Below are positions 7,277-16,580 of a DNA stretch of 64,000 nt, piece by piece (the stretch's first letter is position 1; each line of letters starts with the position of its first letter). This DNA is from Sphingomonadales bacterium (GTDB taxonomy: Bacteria > Pseudomonadota > Alphaproteobacteria > Sphingomonadales > Sphingomonadaceae): the NCBI GenBank assembly GCA_027491235.1, contig JAIXWO010000021.1, positions 372,001-436,000 of the forward strand, given 5' to 3'. The translations under genes were made by a program, and so were the position numbers. The notes under the pieces were generated by a model that was not told the origin of the DNA, searched no databases, and saw only the letters and a list, made by a program, of their open reading frames with translations.

Positions 7277-10200
7277 TGCGCGCCGCCAAAAGGCTCCTTG
7301 CAGCCCTTCTTGGATTGGCGCTGATCGGGCTGGTGCTCGCCGGTCTTGCGGACACCGGACCGGGCCACCGCTTCATCATCGACCGCGTTGAAAAGCTCTC
7401 CCCCAAATCCGGCCTGAAGATCGAGATTACGGCCATTGACGGCTCCCTCTACAGTCAGGCGCGCATAAGGGGTCTGCGGCTCTCCGACCCCAAGGGGCTG
7501 TTCTTTGAGGCCCCCTTGGTGGATCTCGACTGGTCGCCGCTCGCCTGGTTCGCCAACCGGCTCGACATAGACCGGCTGCACGCCAAGGTCGCCACGCTCC
7601 ACCGCCTGCCCAAACTCAATCCCGGCGCGCCCGATGCGCCGATCCTGCCCGCTTTCGACATCCGCATCGGATCGCTCGCCGTCGACCGGCTTCAGATCGA
7701 CAAAGGCGTCGCCGGGTCGCCGCGTATCGGACGGCTGGCGGGGCGCGCCGACATTCGCGATGGCCGCGCGGTCATCGATCTGACTGCCGACGCGCAGCAG
7801 GGCGACCATCTCGTCCTGAAGCTCGATTCCCGGCCCGACGACAATCGCTTTGACGTCGACCTCGCCCTTGATGCGCCGGAACGCGGCGTGTTTGGCGCGA
7901 TGATGGGCACCGCACGGCCTGTGGCGCTGCGCCTTTCCGGCGATGGCAGCTGGAAGACCTGGCAGGGCGCGCTTAAGGCCCGCATGTCCGGGCAGGATGC
8001 GGCCAATCTCACTCTGGCGGTGAACGAAGGACGCTACACGCTGGATGGCACCATCACCGCTGCCAATGTGTTGACCGGCCGGATGCAGAAGCTCGCCGCC
8101 CCGCTGGTGCGCGTGTCGGGTGAGGCAAACTTTGCCAACCGGCGGATCGATGGGCAGATCAACCTATCCTCCGCCGCGCTGTCGCTCACCGGTGTCGGCG
8201 GCATTGATCTGAGCAGGAGCAGCTTTGACGATGCGCTGCTCACCCTCCGGTTGATCGATCCGCGCGCCGTTCTGCCGACGATGCGTGGCCAGAATATCCA
8301 GCTCAAGACCCGGTTTGACGGGCCCTTCTCGCAGGCATCTTTCGACTATCTGCTGACCGCTCCGCGCGTCACCTTTGACGCAACAGGGCTAGAGGATGTG
8401 CGCCTCTCCGGGCAAGGCCGCCTGTCCAAGTCCCCGGTCAAAGTGCCTGTCCGCCTCACGGCGCGCCGCATCACCGGCGTTGGAGATGTGGCGGGCGGCA
8501 TCCTCGCCAATATCTCGGTCGATGGCGTGGTGCTGGCCACGCGGTCCACGCTGATCGGGGAAAACCTGCTGCTGAAATCAGACAAGCTGTCGGGCAGGCT
8601 CGCGCTGTTCGTGGATCTCAAAACCGGCCGCTACGATGTCGGGCTGGCGGGGCAACTCAACCGCTATTTCATCCCGGGCATTGGCCTTGTCGACATCCGC
8701 AGTGAGCTGGCTGTCGTGCCGGGCCCCAATGGTCGCGGGACACGCATTTTGGGGCGCGGGGAAGCCTGGGTGCGGCGCTTTGACAATGCGTTTTTTGCCG
8801 GACTGGCTGGTGGTTTGCCCAAGCTGGAAACAGCGCTGGAGCGCACGCCGGACGGGGTGCTGCGCTTCACCAATATGCGCCTCATCGCGCCCAAGCTGCG
8901 GCTGACATTGTCCGGCATCCGGCGGCGTGATGGCAGTTTCCAGCTCTCTGGCAGCGGCAGCCAGTCCACCTATGGCGCGCTGCAACTCGCACTCGATGGA
9001 CCCATTGCGCGACCGCGCGTGTCCTTGCTTTTCGCCCGACCCAATGCGGCGATGGGGCTCGCCAATGTCCAAGTGCTGCTGACGCCGAATGCAGGTGGCT
9101 TTGGCTGGACGGCCAACGGCCAATCCCGCATCGGGCGCTTCACCGGGCGCGGGGATATCTTGTTGCCTGCAGGGCGCCCCTCGCAGATCTTGGTCGCGGA
9201 TTTCAACGCCTCTGGTCTTTCCGCAACAGGGCGGCTGACGCCCGTGGCCGGCGGGCTCGCTGGAACGCTGGCGCTAAGCGGGATGGCGACGGGCACGCTC
9301 GACATGGATATCACAGGCGGGGTGCAGCGCATCCGGGCCGCCGTCGATGCGCGGGATGCCCGCTTTGAAGGGCCGCCCCAAATCGCCATCCGGCGCGGGC
9401 GTTTTGACGGCACCATATTGCTGGACCCGGCCGGGACCGCCATCAACGGCACTGTCACGGCACGCGGCGTGCAATATGGCGGCGTGGCCTTCGCGCGGCT
9501 CGCGGGCAATATCGACATGAAGGGCGGCAGGGGCACGCTGAAAGGCGCAATTGCCGGATCTCGCGGGGGGGATTTTGATCTCCAGACGGTCGTTCAGATC
9601 GCGCCCAAACGCCTGACCGTGGTGGCGAATGGGACGCTGGAGCGGCGCCCCATCAGCCTTGATGCCCCCGCTGTGCTGGTGCGCGAAGGGGGCGGCTGGC
9701 GGCTTTCACCGACGGAACTCAGCTACGCGGGCGGCAAGGCGTCTCTCTCAGGCCTCATCGGTGGCCCACAGCCGGAATTGACCGGTGCGCTCTCGTCCAT
9801 GCCGCTGTCGATCCTCGATACCGTGGCCCCCCGCCTTGGGTTGGGCGGACGGGCGAGCGGGACCTTCTTCTATGTGGAGGAAGCCAACGGCACGCCGTCG
9901 GGCCGGATCGACGTGAAGGTGCGCGGCCTGACGCGCGCGGGGCTTGCGCTCGCCTCCAAGCCGATTGACCTTGCCGTGATCGCAAGCTTTGGCGGATCGC
10001 GGGCCGGCGCGCGGCTCGTCGCTGCCTCAGCTGGCCAGACCATCGGGCGCGGGCAGATACAGCTCAACGGCCTTGGCGGAGCCGCGGCGCTCGGCAGCCA
10101 GATCGCCAATGCCAATCTGGCAGGCCAGTTACGCTTCAATGGCGATGCCGGAACGCTGTGGCGCCTCACCGGAATTTCCACCTTTGATCTTTCTGGCAAT

Positions 10201-11391
10201 GTCGCCATCGGCGCCGATATGGGCGGCACGCTGTCCAACCCGATCATCCGCGGCTCGGTGCGCACAGCCTCCGCGCGCGTCGAAAGTGCAGCGGCGGGTA
10301 TGGTGCTGACCGGCGTCGCGGCGAACGGGCAGTTCAACGGATCCCGTCTGGTGCTCAACAGCTTTTCCGCCACGGCAGGCAAAGGCGGTCGGTTGACCGG
10401 GTCTGGCACGATCAGCTTTGCCTCTGGCGCGCCGGGCATCGACCTTTCGGTGCAGGCGGAGTCGGCGACACTGATTGCGCGTGATGATCTGGGGGCGACG
10501 GTCACCGGCCCCTTGCGCATTCAGTCCGAAGGCAGTGGCGGCCTCATTAGCGGCACCGTGCGAGTCGACCGGAGCAGCTATGTGCTGGGTCAAAGTGCCG
10601 TGGCCACGTCCTTTCCTCGATTGCGCGTGCGGGAGATTAACGGCGGGGCTGACCTGCAAATGGCGGTCGCGCCCGCGCGGCCATGGTTGCTCGACATTAA
10701 GGCCAATGTGCCGGGTCGGATGATGGTGACCGGCCTTGGCCTCGACAGCGAATGGCGTGGTGACTTGGCCGTCACAGGCTCGATCCTGTCACCTGCCATT
10801 CTCGGCGTGGCAGAGGTGGTGCGTGGCGGTTATGAGTTTGCCGGACGGCGTTTTGAGCTGGAACGCGGCGTCATCCGGTTCCGGGGGGAAAGCCCTCCCG
10901 ATCCGATCCTCGACATTGTCGCCCAAGGCGACACGCAGGGGCTGGATGCCACAATCCGCGTCGGCGGCACCGGGCAAAAGCCGGAGATCACCTTTGCCAG
11001 CGTGCCCGCATTGCCGCAGGAGGAACTGCTGTCCCGCCTGTTGTTCGGCACCTCGATCACAAACCTGTCCGCGCCGGAAGCGCTGCAGCTGGCCGGCGCT
11101 GTCGCGTCGATGCGCGGCGGGGCGGGCCTCAACCCGATCAACGCCTTGCGACAGGCCGTGGGGCTGGACCGGCTGCGTATCCTGCCTGCGGATACGACGA
11201 CGGGCCAGCGCACCTCTGTGGCCGCCGGCAAATACATCTCCCGCCGGGCCTTTGTGGAAATCATCACTGACGGCGCCGGCTATTCAGCGACGCGCGCCGA
11301 GTTTCAGGTCACCCGATGGCTGTCGATCCTTTCGACCTTGTCATCCGTCGGCCGACAAAGCGCCGCTGTCCGTATCTCCAAAGATTATTGA
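7276..11391 (+). CDS. tamB: TamB-like translocation and assembly module protein
   Basis: This 1371-residue protein has one N-terminal membrane anchor (LLAALLGLALIGLVLAG) followed by a very long, repetitive beta-rich region typical of AsmA/TamB proteins. The C-terminal DUF490 (TamB) domain is recognisable in the last 350 residues, including GGYEFAGRRFELERGVIRF, DATIRVGGTGQKPEITF and QEELLSRLLFG. It would form an elongated hydrophobic groove spanning the periplasm and contacting TamA. The start ATG overlaps the tamA stop (TGATG). A TTG one codon earlier is a weaker alternative. Confidence 0.93.
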   Translation: MRAAKRLLAALLGLALIGLVLAGLADTGPGHRFIIDRVEKLSPKSGLKIEITAIDGSLYSQARIRGLRLSDPKGLFFEAPLVDLDWSPLAWFANRLDIDRLHAKVATLHRLPKLNPGAPDAPILPAFDIRIGSLAVDRLQIDKGVAGSPRIGRLAGRADIRDGRAVIDLTADAQQGDHLVLKLDSRPDDNRFDVDLALDAPERGVFGAMMGTARPVALRLSGDGSWKTWQGALKARMSGQDAANLTLAVNEGRYTLDGTITAANVLTGRMQKLAAPLVRVSGEANFANRRIDGQINLSSAALSLTGVGGIDLSRSSFDDALLTLRLIDPRAVLPTMRGQNIQLKTRFDGPFSQASFDYLLTAPRVTFDATGLEDVRLSGQGRLSKSPVKVPVRLTARRITGVGDVAGGILANISVDGVVLATRSTLIGENLLLKSDKLSGRLALFVDLKTGRYDVGLAGQLNRYFIPGIGLVDIRSELAVVPGPNGRGTRILGRGEAWVRRFDNAFFAGLAGGLPKLETALERTPDGVLRFTNMRLIAPKLRLTLSGIRRRDGSFQLSGSGSQSTYGALQLALDGPIARPRVSLLFARPNAAMGLANVQVLLTPNAGGFGWTANGQSRIGRFTGRGDILLPAGRPSQILVADFNASGLSATGRLTPVAGGLAGTLALSGMATGTLDMDITGGVQRIRAAVDARDARFEGPPQIAIRRGRFDGTILLDPAGTAINGTVTARGVQYGGVAFARLAGNIDMKGGRGTLKGAIAGSRGGDFDLQTVVQIAPKRLTVVANGTLERRPISLDAPAVLVREGGGWRLSPTELSYAGGKASLSGLIGGPQPELTGALSSMPLSILDTVAPRLGLGGRASGTFFYVEEANGTPSGRIDVKVRGLTRAGLALASKPIDLAVIASFGGSRAGARLVAASAGQTIGRGQIQLNGLGGAAALGSQIANANLAGQLRFNGDAGTLWRLTGISTFDLSGNVAIGADMGGTLSNPIIRGSVRTASARVESAAAGMVLTGVAANGQFNGSRLVLNSFSATAGKGGRLTGSGTISFASGAPGIDLSVQAESATLIARDDLGATVTGPLRIQSEGSGGLISGTVRVDRSSYVLGQSAVATSFPRLRVREINGGADLQMAVAPARPWLLDIKANVPGRMMVTGLGLDSEWRGDLAVTGSILSPAILGVAEVVRGGYEFAGRRFELERGVIRFRGESPPDPILDIVAQGDTQGLDATIRVGGTGQKPEITFASVPALPQEELLSRLLFGTSITNLSAPEALQLAGAVASMRGGAGLNPINALRQAVGLDRLRILPADTTTGQRTSVAAGKYISRRAFVEIITDGAGYSATRAEFQVTRWLSILSTLSSVGRQSAAVRISKDY

Positions 11392-11447
11392 TAATCGCTC
11401 GCATTAGCATTGACAGCCCCAGGCACGGGAGCTTAGGAAGAGCTTAG

Positions 11448-12029
11448 ATGGCCATGTTCAACCACCGCTTCAGTCTTTGGATCCTGCTCGCACTGCCAGC
11501 CGTCGCGATGCTGTCAGGCTATGCGCGGGGCGCAACCGAGGCGATGGACCTGCTGCACCCGTCGGGCGAAATGTCGGCCCGGTTGATGATCATCGCGATC
11601 GCCATCAGCCCGCTGATCAGCATCCTCGGGCCACGCAAATGGCTGCAATGGATGGCTGCGCGGCGTCGCGCACTCGGCGTCGCCGCCTTTGCCTATGCCC
11701 TTTTGCACCTTGGCTTTTACATTATCGACATGGGCAATGTGCCCGACATGATCGCAGAGATGCTCGCGCCGGGAATATGGACAGGCTGGGCCGCATTCAT
11801 CCTGATGATGGTGCCCGCCATTCTCAGCAATGATGCCTCCATGCGGGCGCTGAAGGCCCGTTGGAAGCAACTGCAGCGCTTCGTCTATCCCGCCGCGATC
11901 CTGACCTTGCTGCACTGGATTTGGGTGCACAATAATCTTGGCCCCGCACTGGTTCACTTCATACCTCTGGCGCTGATCGTGGCGCTGCGGGCTTTCAAAT
12001 CCTTCCCCCAAGCAAAACAAGGAGCATGA
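11448..12029 (+). CDS. Ferric reductase-like membrane protein (MsrQ/YedZ family)
   Basis: The 193-residue protein has about five to six hydrophobic segments and the conserved His pattern of the ferric reductase-like transmembrane domain, with H in YALLHLGFYIIDMG and LTLLHWIWVHNN likely binding haem b. MsrQ normally passes electrons to the periplasmic Mo-enzyme MsrP, which repairs methionine sulfoxide, but no msrP gene is adjacent. A PepSY protein follows after 2 nt. A GGAAGAG sequence precedes the ATG. Its partner could be encoded elsewhere or be different. Confidence 0.75.
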   Translation: MAMFNHRFSLWILLALPAVAMLSGYARGATEAMDLLHPSGEMSARLMIIAIAISPLISILGPRKWLQWMAARRRALGVAAFAYALLHLGFYIIDMGNVPDMIAEMLAPGIWTGWAAFILMMVPAILSNDASMRALKARWKQLQRFVYPAAILTLLHWIWVHNNLGPALVHFIPLALIVALRAFKSFPQAKQGA

Positions 12030-12031
12030 CG

Positions 12032-12346
12032 ATGCGTACTCTCTCCCTCCTCTCTCTTGCCGGAGCCGCTGCGCTCGCAGCCATTGCGACACCGGCCTCC
12101 GCCACCGGCGCGATCAAGTGTCAGGCCGGTCCCGCGTCCAGCTGGAAAACGCAGGATGCGCTCAAGGCCAAGCTGATCAAAGAAGGCTGGCAGGTCCGCA
12201 AGACCAAGCCCGATGGCGGCTGCTACGAAGTCTACGGCACCACGCCCGAAGGTGACCGCGTGGAAGCCTATTTCCATCCGGTGACGTTGGAGAAGCTCTA
12301 CGTCGCCCGGCGCGGCGAAGTTCTGTTCCGCAAAAAGGGTTATTGA
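12032..12346 (+). CDS. Exported PepSY domain protein
   Basis: From the ATG at 12032 (AAGGAG 7 nt upstream) the product is 104 residues. It has a signal peptide ending TPASA and a mature domain containing DALKAKLIKEGWQVRKTKPDGGCYEVYGTTPEGDRVEAYFHPVTLE in order, the two-strand/helix pattern of PepSY_2. Two Cys residues (IKCQ and GGCYE) could form a disulfide. PepSY domains occur beside membrane reductases and may modulate them; here it directly follows the MsrQ-like gene. An ATG at 12026 is too close to the ribosome binding site. A terminator follows. Confidence 0.75.
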   Translation: MRTLSLLSLAGAAALAAIATPASATGAIKCQAGPASSWKTQDALKAKLIKEGWQVRKTKPDGGCYEVYGTTPEGDRVEAYFHPVTLEKLYVARRGEVLFRKKGY

Positions 12347-12349
12347 CGC

Positions 12350-12388
12350 AAAAAAGGGGCCGGAGAGCATCTCTCTGGCCCCCTTTTG
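12350..12388 (+). terminator. Intrinsic terminator after the PepSY gene
   Basis: An A-run and GGGGCCGGAGAG on the left pairs with CTCTCTGGCCCCC on the right, around a short CAT-containing loop, and is followed by TTTT. It begins 4 nt after the PepSY stop codon. The A-tract/T-tract symmetry makes it potentially bidirectional, but only forward transcription approaches it. Confidence 0.85.
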
Positions 12389-12479
12389 CCTTAGCGCGAC
12401 AACCCTCCTCAACCTAACCTGTGTCACAACAGCAAAGTTTGAAAAACGGCTCCTCATTTGAGAGAGTTAAGCAATTCGC

Positions 12480-12507
12480 TTGACTTGAAACAGGCGCCCT
12501 CTAGACG
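12480..12507 (+). promoter_or_regulatory. Candidate serC promoter
   Basis: TTGACT at 12480-12485 and TAGACG at 12502-12507 are separated by 16 bp. The -35 is good and the -10 is weak. A start near 12510-12515 would put the 5' end of the transcript at the base of the hairpin annotated next. This placement is inference only. Confidence 0.35.
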
Positions 12508-12555
12508 CGGCGGCGGGCCACGCGGTCCCAACGCCGCGCTGCTCTCTGCAAGGAG
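12506..12555 (+). ncRNA. Structured serC leader, candidate serC RNA motif
   Basis: The leader forms an outer 7-bp stem (12506-12512 CGCGGCG with 12532-12538 CGCCGCG). An inner hairpin (GGGCC at 12515-12519 with GGTCCC at 12524-12529) has one bulged U and an ACGC tetraloop. CTCTC downstream could pair with the AAGGAG ribosome binding site at 12550-12555. A conserved cis-regulatory RNA (the serC motif) is known upstream of serC-serA operons in Alphaproteobacteria, and position and genes match. I assign it by position and foldability, without a covariance search. Its ligand is not established. Confidence 0.5.
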
Positions 12556-12563
12556 ACGCTTAC

Positions 12564-13688
12564 ATGACTGTGACCAAGCCAGCGCGCACGCCTGCGCGTC
12601 CATTCTTTTCCTCGGGCCCCTGCGCAAAGCCGCCGGGCTGGGATGCTTCCAAACTCCAGACTGAATGCCTCGGCCGCTCGCACCGCGCCAAGATCGGCAA
12701 GTCGCGCCTGCAATTGGCGATCGACCTGATGCGCGAAGTGCTTCAGGTGCCCGACACGCACCGCATCGGCATCGTCCCCGGGTCTGACACGGGTGCCGTT
12801 GAAATGGCGATGTGGTCGCTGCTCGGCGCGCGCGGCACAACCATGCTGGCATGGGAAAGCTTTGGTGAAGGTTGGGTCACCGATGCGAACAAGCAGCTGA
12901 AATTGAACGCCACTGTGCTGAACGCAGCTTATGGCAAACTTCCCGATCTCTCGACCGTCAACTGGGCGGACGATGTCGTCTTCACCTGGAACGGCACCAC
13001 GTCCGGCGCGCGCGTCCCCAATGGGGACTGGATCGCCGACGACCGTGAGGGCCTGTCGATCTGCGACGCGACCTCGGCGGTGTTTGCCTATGACATGCCG
13101 TGGGACAAGCTCGACGTCGTCACCTTCTCCTGGCAGAAGGTGCTGGGCGGTGAAGGTGCACACGGCGTCCTGATCCTCGGCCCGCGCGCTGTGGAACGGC
13201 TGGAAAGCTATACGCCTGCATGGCCGCTGCCGAAGGTCTTCCGCCTGATGTCAAAGGGCAAGCTCAGCGAAGGCATCTTCAAGGGCGAGACGATCAACAC
13301 GCCGTCGATGCTCGCCGTTGAAGACGTGATCTTTGCGCTCGAATGGGCAAAGTCGGTCGGTGGCCTCGAAGGCCTCATGGCCCGCAGCAATGCCAATGCC
13401 CGCGCGCTCAACCTGATCGTCGAAGGCCGGTCCTGGCTCGATCATCTCGCGGTCGATCCCCCCACGCGCTCGACCACCTCGGTCTGCCTGACGGTCGAAG
13501 GGGCGGACGCGGACTTCATCAAAAAGTTCGCAGGGCTGCTTGAGGCCGAACACGCCGCTTATGACATCGCCAGCTATCGCGACGCCCCTCCGGGCCTGCG
13601 CATCTGGTGCGGCGCGACCGTCGACACCGCCGACATCGAAGCGCTCGGCCCCTGGCTCGATTGGGCCTGGGCCTCTCTCAAGAACTAA
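12564..13688 (+). CDS. serC: Phosphoserine aminotransferase
   Basis: SerC is a PLP enzyme that converts 3-phosphohydroxypyruvate and glutamate to phosphoserine and 2-oxoglutarate, the second step of serine synthesis. The 374-residue length and the opening [13 protein letters not shown] fit the alphaproteobacterial form. The PLP lysine is in [14 protein letters not shown], and [22 protein letters not shown] and [12 protein letters not shown] are typical. AAGGAG lies 8 nt before the ATG. serA follows on the same strand, separated by a palindromic repeat. Confidence 0.96.
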   Translation: MTVTKPARTPARPFFSSGPCAKPPGWDASKLQTECLGRSHRAKIGKSRLQLAIDLMREVLQVPDTHRIGIVPGSDTGAVEMAMWSLLGARGTTMLAWESFGEGWVTDANKQLKLNATVLNAAYGKLPDLSTVNWADDVVFTWNGTTSGARVPNGDWIADDREGLSICDATSAVFAYDMPWDKLDVVTFSWQKVLGGEGAHGVLILGPRAVERLESYTPAWPLPKVFRLMSKGKLSEGIFKGETINTPSMLAVEDVIFALEWAKSVGGLEGLMARSNANARALNLIVEGRSWLDHLAVDPPTRSTTSVCLTVEGADADFIKKFAGLLEAEHAAYDIASYRDAPPGLRIWCGATVDTADIEALGPWLDWAWASLKN

Positions 13689-13695
13689 ACCTATC

Positions 13696-13787
13696 CCGTT
13701 TGTCCTGAGCCTGTCGAAGGACCGTCCTTATTCTTGTTGCTGAAGCGCACAGAAAGGACGGGGCTTCGACAGGCTCAGCCCGAACGG
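13696..13787. repeat. Dispersed palindromic repeat, type A copy 1
   Basis: Two imperfect inverted arms, 13696-13729 (containing CCTGAGCCTGTCGAAGG) and 13754-13787 (containing CTTCGACAGGCTCAGCC), enclose a 24-nt spacer. The transcript would form a long hairpin between serC and serA. A second copy with the same core words lies at 29359-29444. Such elements are widely dispersed in sphingomonad genomes. Confidence 0.85.
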
Positions 13788-13815
13788 CTTCTGATCTCAT
13801 TTGGAGTTTCCCAAC

Positions 13816-15399
13816 ATGACCAAGCCTAAAGTCCTCATTTCCGACAAGATGGACCCCAATGCCGCCGCAATCTTCCGTGAACGTGGCTGCGAAGTTGATG
13901 AAATCACCGGCCTGACACCGGATGAGCTGAAAGCGATCATCGGCAAGTATGATGGCCTTGCCATCCGTTCGTCCACCAAGGTGACCAAGGACATCCTTGA
14001 CGCCTGCACCAATTTGAAAGTCATTGGCCGGGCCGGGATCGGTGTCGACAATGTCGATATCCCTGCCGCCTCGTCCAAGGGCGTCGTGGTCATGAACACG
14101 CCGTTCGGCAACTCGATCACCACCGCAGAACACGCCATCGCGTTGATGTTCGCGCTCGCCCGTCAGCTGCCCGAAGCCAATGCGCAGACGCAGGCCGGCC
14201 TGTGGCCAAAGAACGGCTTTATGGGCGTTGAAGTGACCGGCAAGACGCTGGGCCTGATCGGCGCCGGCAATATCGGCTCCATCGTCGCCACCCGCGCGCT
14301 GGGCCTGCGGATGAAAGTTGTCGCCTTTGATCCGTTCCTGACGCCGGAGCGCGCCGTGGAAATGGGCGTGGAAAAGGCCGACCTCGACACGCTGCTCGCC
14401 AAGGCCGACTTCATCACGCTGCACACGCCGCTGACGGACCAGACGCGCAACATCCTGTCGAAGGAAAATCTCGCCAAGACAAAGAAGGGCGTGCGCATCA
14501 TCAACTGTGCACGCGGTGGTCTGATTGACGAAGCCGCCCTGAAGGAGGCGCTTGATTCAGGTCAGGTCGCAGGCGCCGCACTCGACGTGTTCGTCAATGA
14601 ACCCGCCAAAGAATCGCCTTTGTTCGGCACGCCCAACTTCATCTGCACGCCGCACCTTGGCGCGTCGACCAACGAAGCGCAGGTCAATGTGGCCCTTCAG
14701 GTCGCCGAACAGATGGCCGATTATCTCGTCAGTGGCGGCGTCACCAATGCGCTCAACATGCCAAGCCTGTCGGCCGAAGAAGCCCCCAAGCTGAAGCCTT
14801 ATATGGCGCTGGCCGAAAAGCTCGGCAGCCTTGTCGGCCAATTGGCGCATGACAACCTCACCAAGATCAGCATCGAAGTGGAAGGCGCTGCCGCCCAGCT
14901 CAACATCAAGCCGATCACAGGCGCGGTGCTTGCAGGGCTCATGCGCCGCTATTCGGACACGGTGAACATGGTCAACGCACCGTTCCTCGCCAAGGAACGC
15001 GGTCTGGACGTCCGTGAAGTCCGCCATGACCGTGAAGGCGTTTACCACACGCTCGTCCGCGTGACGGTGGGCACAAGCCAGGGCGACCGCTCGGTTGCGG
15101 GCACTTTGTTCGGCAACACCGTCCCGCGTCTCGTCGAAATGTTCGGCATCAACATCGAAGCCGATCTGGACGGCCACATGCTCTACATCGTCAACGAAGA
15201 CGCGCCGGGTTTCATCGGATCCATCGGAACCCTGCTCGGCAAGAACGGGCTCAACATCGGCACATTCCACCTTGGCCGCCGCAATGCAGGGGGGGAAGCC
15301 GTGCTTCTCCTCTCCATGGATGACGCCATCCCCGAAGCCGTTCTCGAAGACGCCCGCAAGCTGCCGGGTGTGAAAACGGTGAAGGCTTTGAAGTTCTGA
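13816..15399 (+). CDS. serA: D-3-phosphoglycerate dehydrogenase
   Basis: SerA catalyses the NAD-dependent oxidation of 3-phosphoglycerate, the first committed step of serine synthesis. The 527-residue protein is the long form: a catalytic and NAD domain (GxGxxG at 149-154, Arg in NCARGGLID, Glu in FVNEPA, His in TPHLGAST), an intervening substrate-binding domain, and a C-terminal ACT domain (LYIVNEDAPGFIGSIGTLL). The ACT domain is the usual site of serine feedback. The ATG at 13816 has TTTGGAG upstream; an in-frame start five codons earlier lacks one. Confidence 0.97.
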   Translation: MTKPKVLISDKMDPNAAAIFRERGCEVDEITGLTPDELKAIIGKYDGLAIRSSTKVTKDILDACTNLKVIGRAGIGVDNVDIPAASSKGVVVMNTPFGNSITTAEHAIALMFALARQLPEANAQTQAGLWPKNGFMGVEVTGKTLGLIGAGNIGSIVATRALGLRMKVVAFDPFLTPERAVEMGVEKADLDTLLAKADFITLHTPLTDQTRNILSKENLAKTKKGVRIINCARGGLIDEAALKEALDSGQVAGAALDVFVNEPAKESPLFGTPNFICTPHLGASTNEAQVNVALQVAEQMADYLVSGGVTNALNMPSLSAEEAPKLKPYMALAEKLGSLVGQLAHDNLTKISIEVEGAAAQLNIKPITGAVLAGLMRRYSDTVNMVNAPFLAKERGLDVREVRHDREGVYHTLVRVTVGTSQGDRSVAGTLFGNTVPRLVEMFGINIEADLDGHMLYIVNEDAPGFIGSIGTLLGKNGLNIGTFHLGRRNAGGEAVLLLSMDDAIPEAVLEDARKLPGVKTVKALKF

Positions 15400-15404
15400 T
15401 AACG

Positions 15405-15475
15405 CGTCATTGCGAGCGAAGCGCGGCAATCCATTGTCTTGCTGTCTGGATTGCTTCGCTCTGCTCGCAATGACG
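15405..15475. repeat. Dispersed palindromic repeat, type B
   Basis: CGTCATTGCGAGC at 15405-15417 is the exact complement of GCTCGCAATGACG at 15463-15475, and an inner pair (GCAATCCA 15426-15433 with TGGATTGC 15447-15454) extends the hairpin. It begins 5 nt after the serA stop, so it may act as a 3'-end or transcript-stability element. The family is different in sequence from the serC-serA repeat. Confidence 0.85.
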
Positions 15476-15515
15476 ATGTTGCAGAATCGTGCCTGATCCC
15501 TCTAAGGACCCGCCC

Positions 15516-16580
15516 ATGACCACAGGACTTCTCCCCACCGGATTTCGTGACCGCCTGCCGCCTGAGGCCGATGCCTCGGCGCGATTGGTGCGTGCCGTGC
15601 TCGATACGGTCGCGTCCTGGGGCTATGAGCGGGTGCAGACCCCCCTCGCTGAATTTGAGGCAAGCCTGACAGGTGCGCTCGGCACCTCTTCGCGCGATTT
15701 GCTGCGCTTTGTTGATCCCGTCTCAGGCGAAACGATGGCGGTGCGGTCTGACATTACCGGGCAGATCGGGCGCATCGCCTCCACCCGTATGGGCCACCAC
15801 CCCCGCCCCGTCAGGCTCAGCTATGGCGGCCCAGTCGTAAAGCTCAAGGCCACGCAGCTGCGTCCGGAACGGGAGATGATGCAGGTCGGTGCGGAGCTCA
15901 TCGGGCTGGACAGCGTCGCCGCCGCCACCGAAATCGTCACCGTGGCGATCGAGGCGCTGAAGGCTGCGGGCGTCAAGGACATGACACTCGACCTGACGTT
16001 GCCAGACCTGATCGACACGTTGCTGCCGGGAACAGACACGACCAGCCTGAAGGCGCATTTGGATGCCAAGGATATTGCGGCCGTCCCTGCAGCCTTCCAG
16101 CCGCTCATCGCAGCTGCCGGGACATTTGAAGGCGCCCTTGGCCGCCTGCGCGCCTTTGACACGCAAGGCCTGCTCTCGCAGCGGCTTGATGCCATCGAGG
16201 CGGTCGTGGCGGGTCTGCCTGCTGATCTGCGCGTCACACTCGACCCGACCGAACGGCACGGCTTTGAATATCAAAGCTGGTTCGGCTTCTCGATCTTTTC
16301 GGCGCACACCTCGGGTGAAATCGGCCGGGGTGGCAGCTATCGGATCGGCGATGAGCCCGCCATCGGCTTTTCCGCCTTTATCGACCCGCTGATTGACGCA
16401 GGGCTGGCGCAAGGCGAACGCCGCCGCCTGTTCCTGCCGCTTGGCACATTGCCGCAAAAGGCCGCTGCTCTCCGCGCCGAAGGCTGGGTCACGGTCGCGG
16501 CTCTGACGGAAGACGACAGTGCCGAAGCCCAGATCTGCACCCACATCCTGTCCAACGGTCGCCCCGCACCCCTCGATTAA
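15516..16580 (+). CDS. hisZ: ATP phosphoribosyltransferase regulatory subunit-like (HisZ)
   Basis: The 354-residue product is a class II aminoacyl-tRNA synthetase-like domain related to HisRS but lacking the anticodon-binding domain. Recognisable parts are LPTGFRDRLPPEA, the motif 2-like MAVRSDITGQIGRI, and a C-terminal FGFSIFSAH / GRGGSYRIGDEPAIGFSAF region. HisZ proteins pair with short-form HisG to make the first enzyme of histidine synthesis. Its place between serA and purA is common in related genomes. AAGGA precedes the ATG at 15516. A full HisRS is ruled out by length and the missing C-terminal domain. Confidence 0.85.
   Translation: MTTGLLPTGFRDRLPPEADASARLVRAVLDTVASWGYERVQTPLAEFEASLTGALGTSSRDLLRFVDPVSGETMAVRSDITGQIGRIASTRMGHHPRPVRLSYGGPVVKLKATQLRPEREMMQVGAELIGLDSVAAATEIVTVAIEALKAAGVKDMTLDLTLPDLIDTLLPGTDTTSLKAHLDAKDIAAVPAAFQPLIAAAGTFEGALGRLRAFDTQGLLSQRLDAIEAVVAGLPADLRVTLDPTERHGFEYQSWFGFSIFSAHTSGEIGRGGSYRIGDEPAIGFSAFIDPLIDAGLAQGERRRLFLPLGTLPQKAAALRAEGWVTVAALTEDDSAEAQICTHILSNGRPAPLD

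Noticed and set aside
15516-16580. Histidyl-tRNA synthetase
   Set aside because: The protein is too short and lacks the anticodon-binding domain; HisZ fits better.
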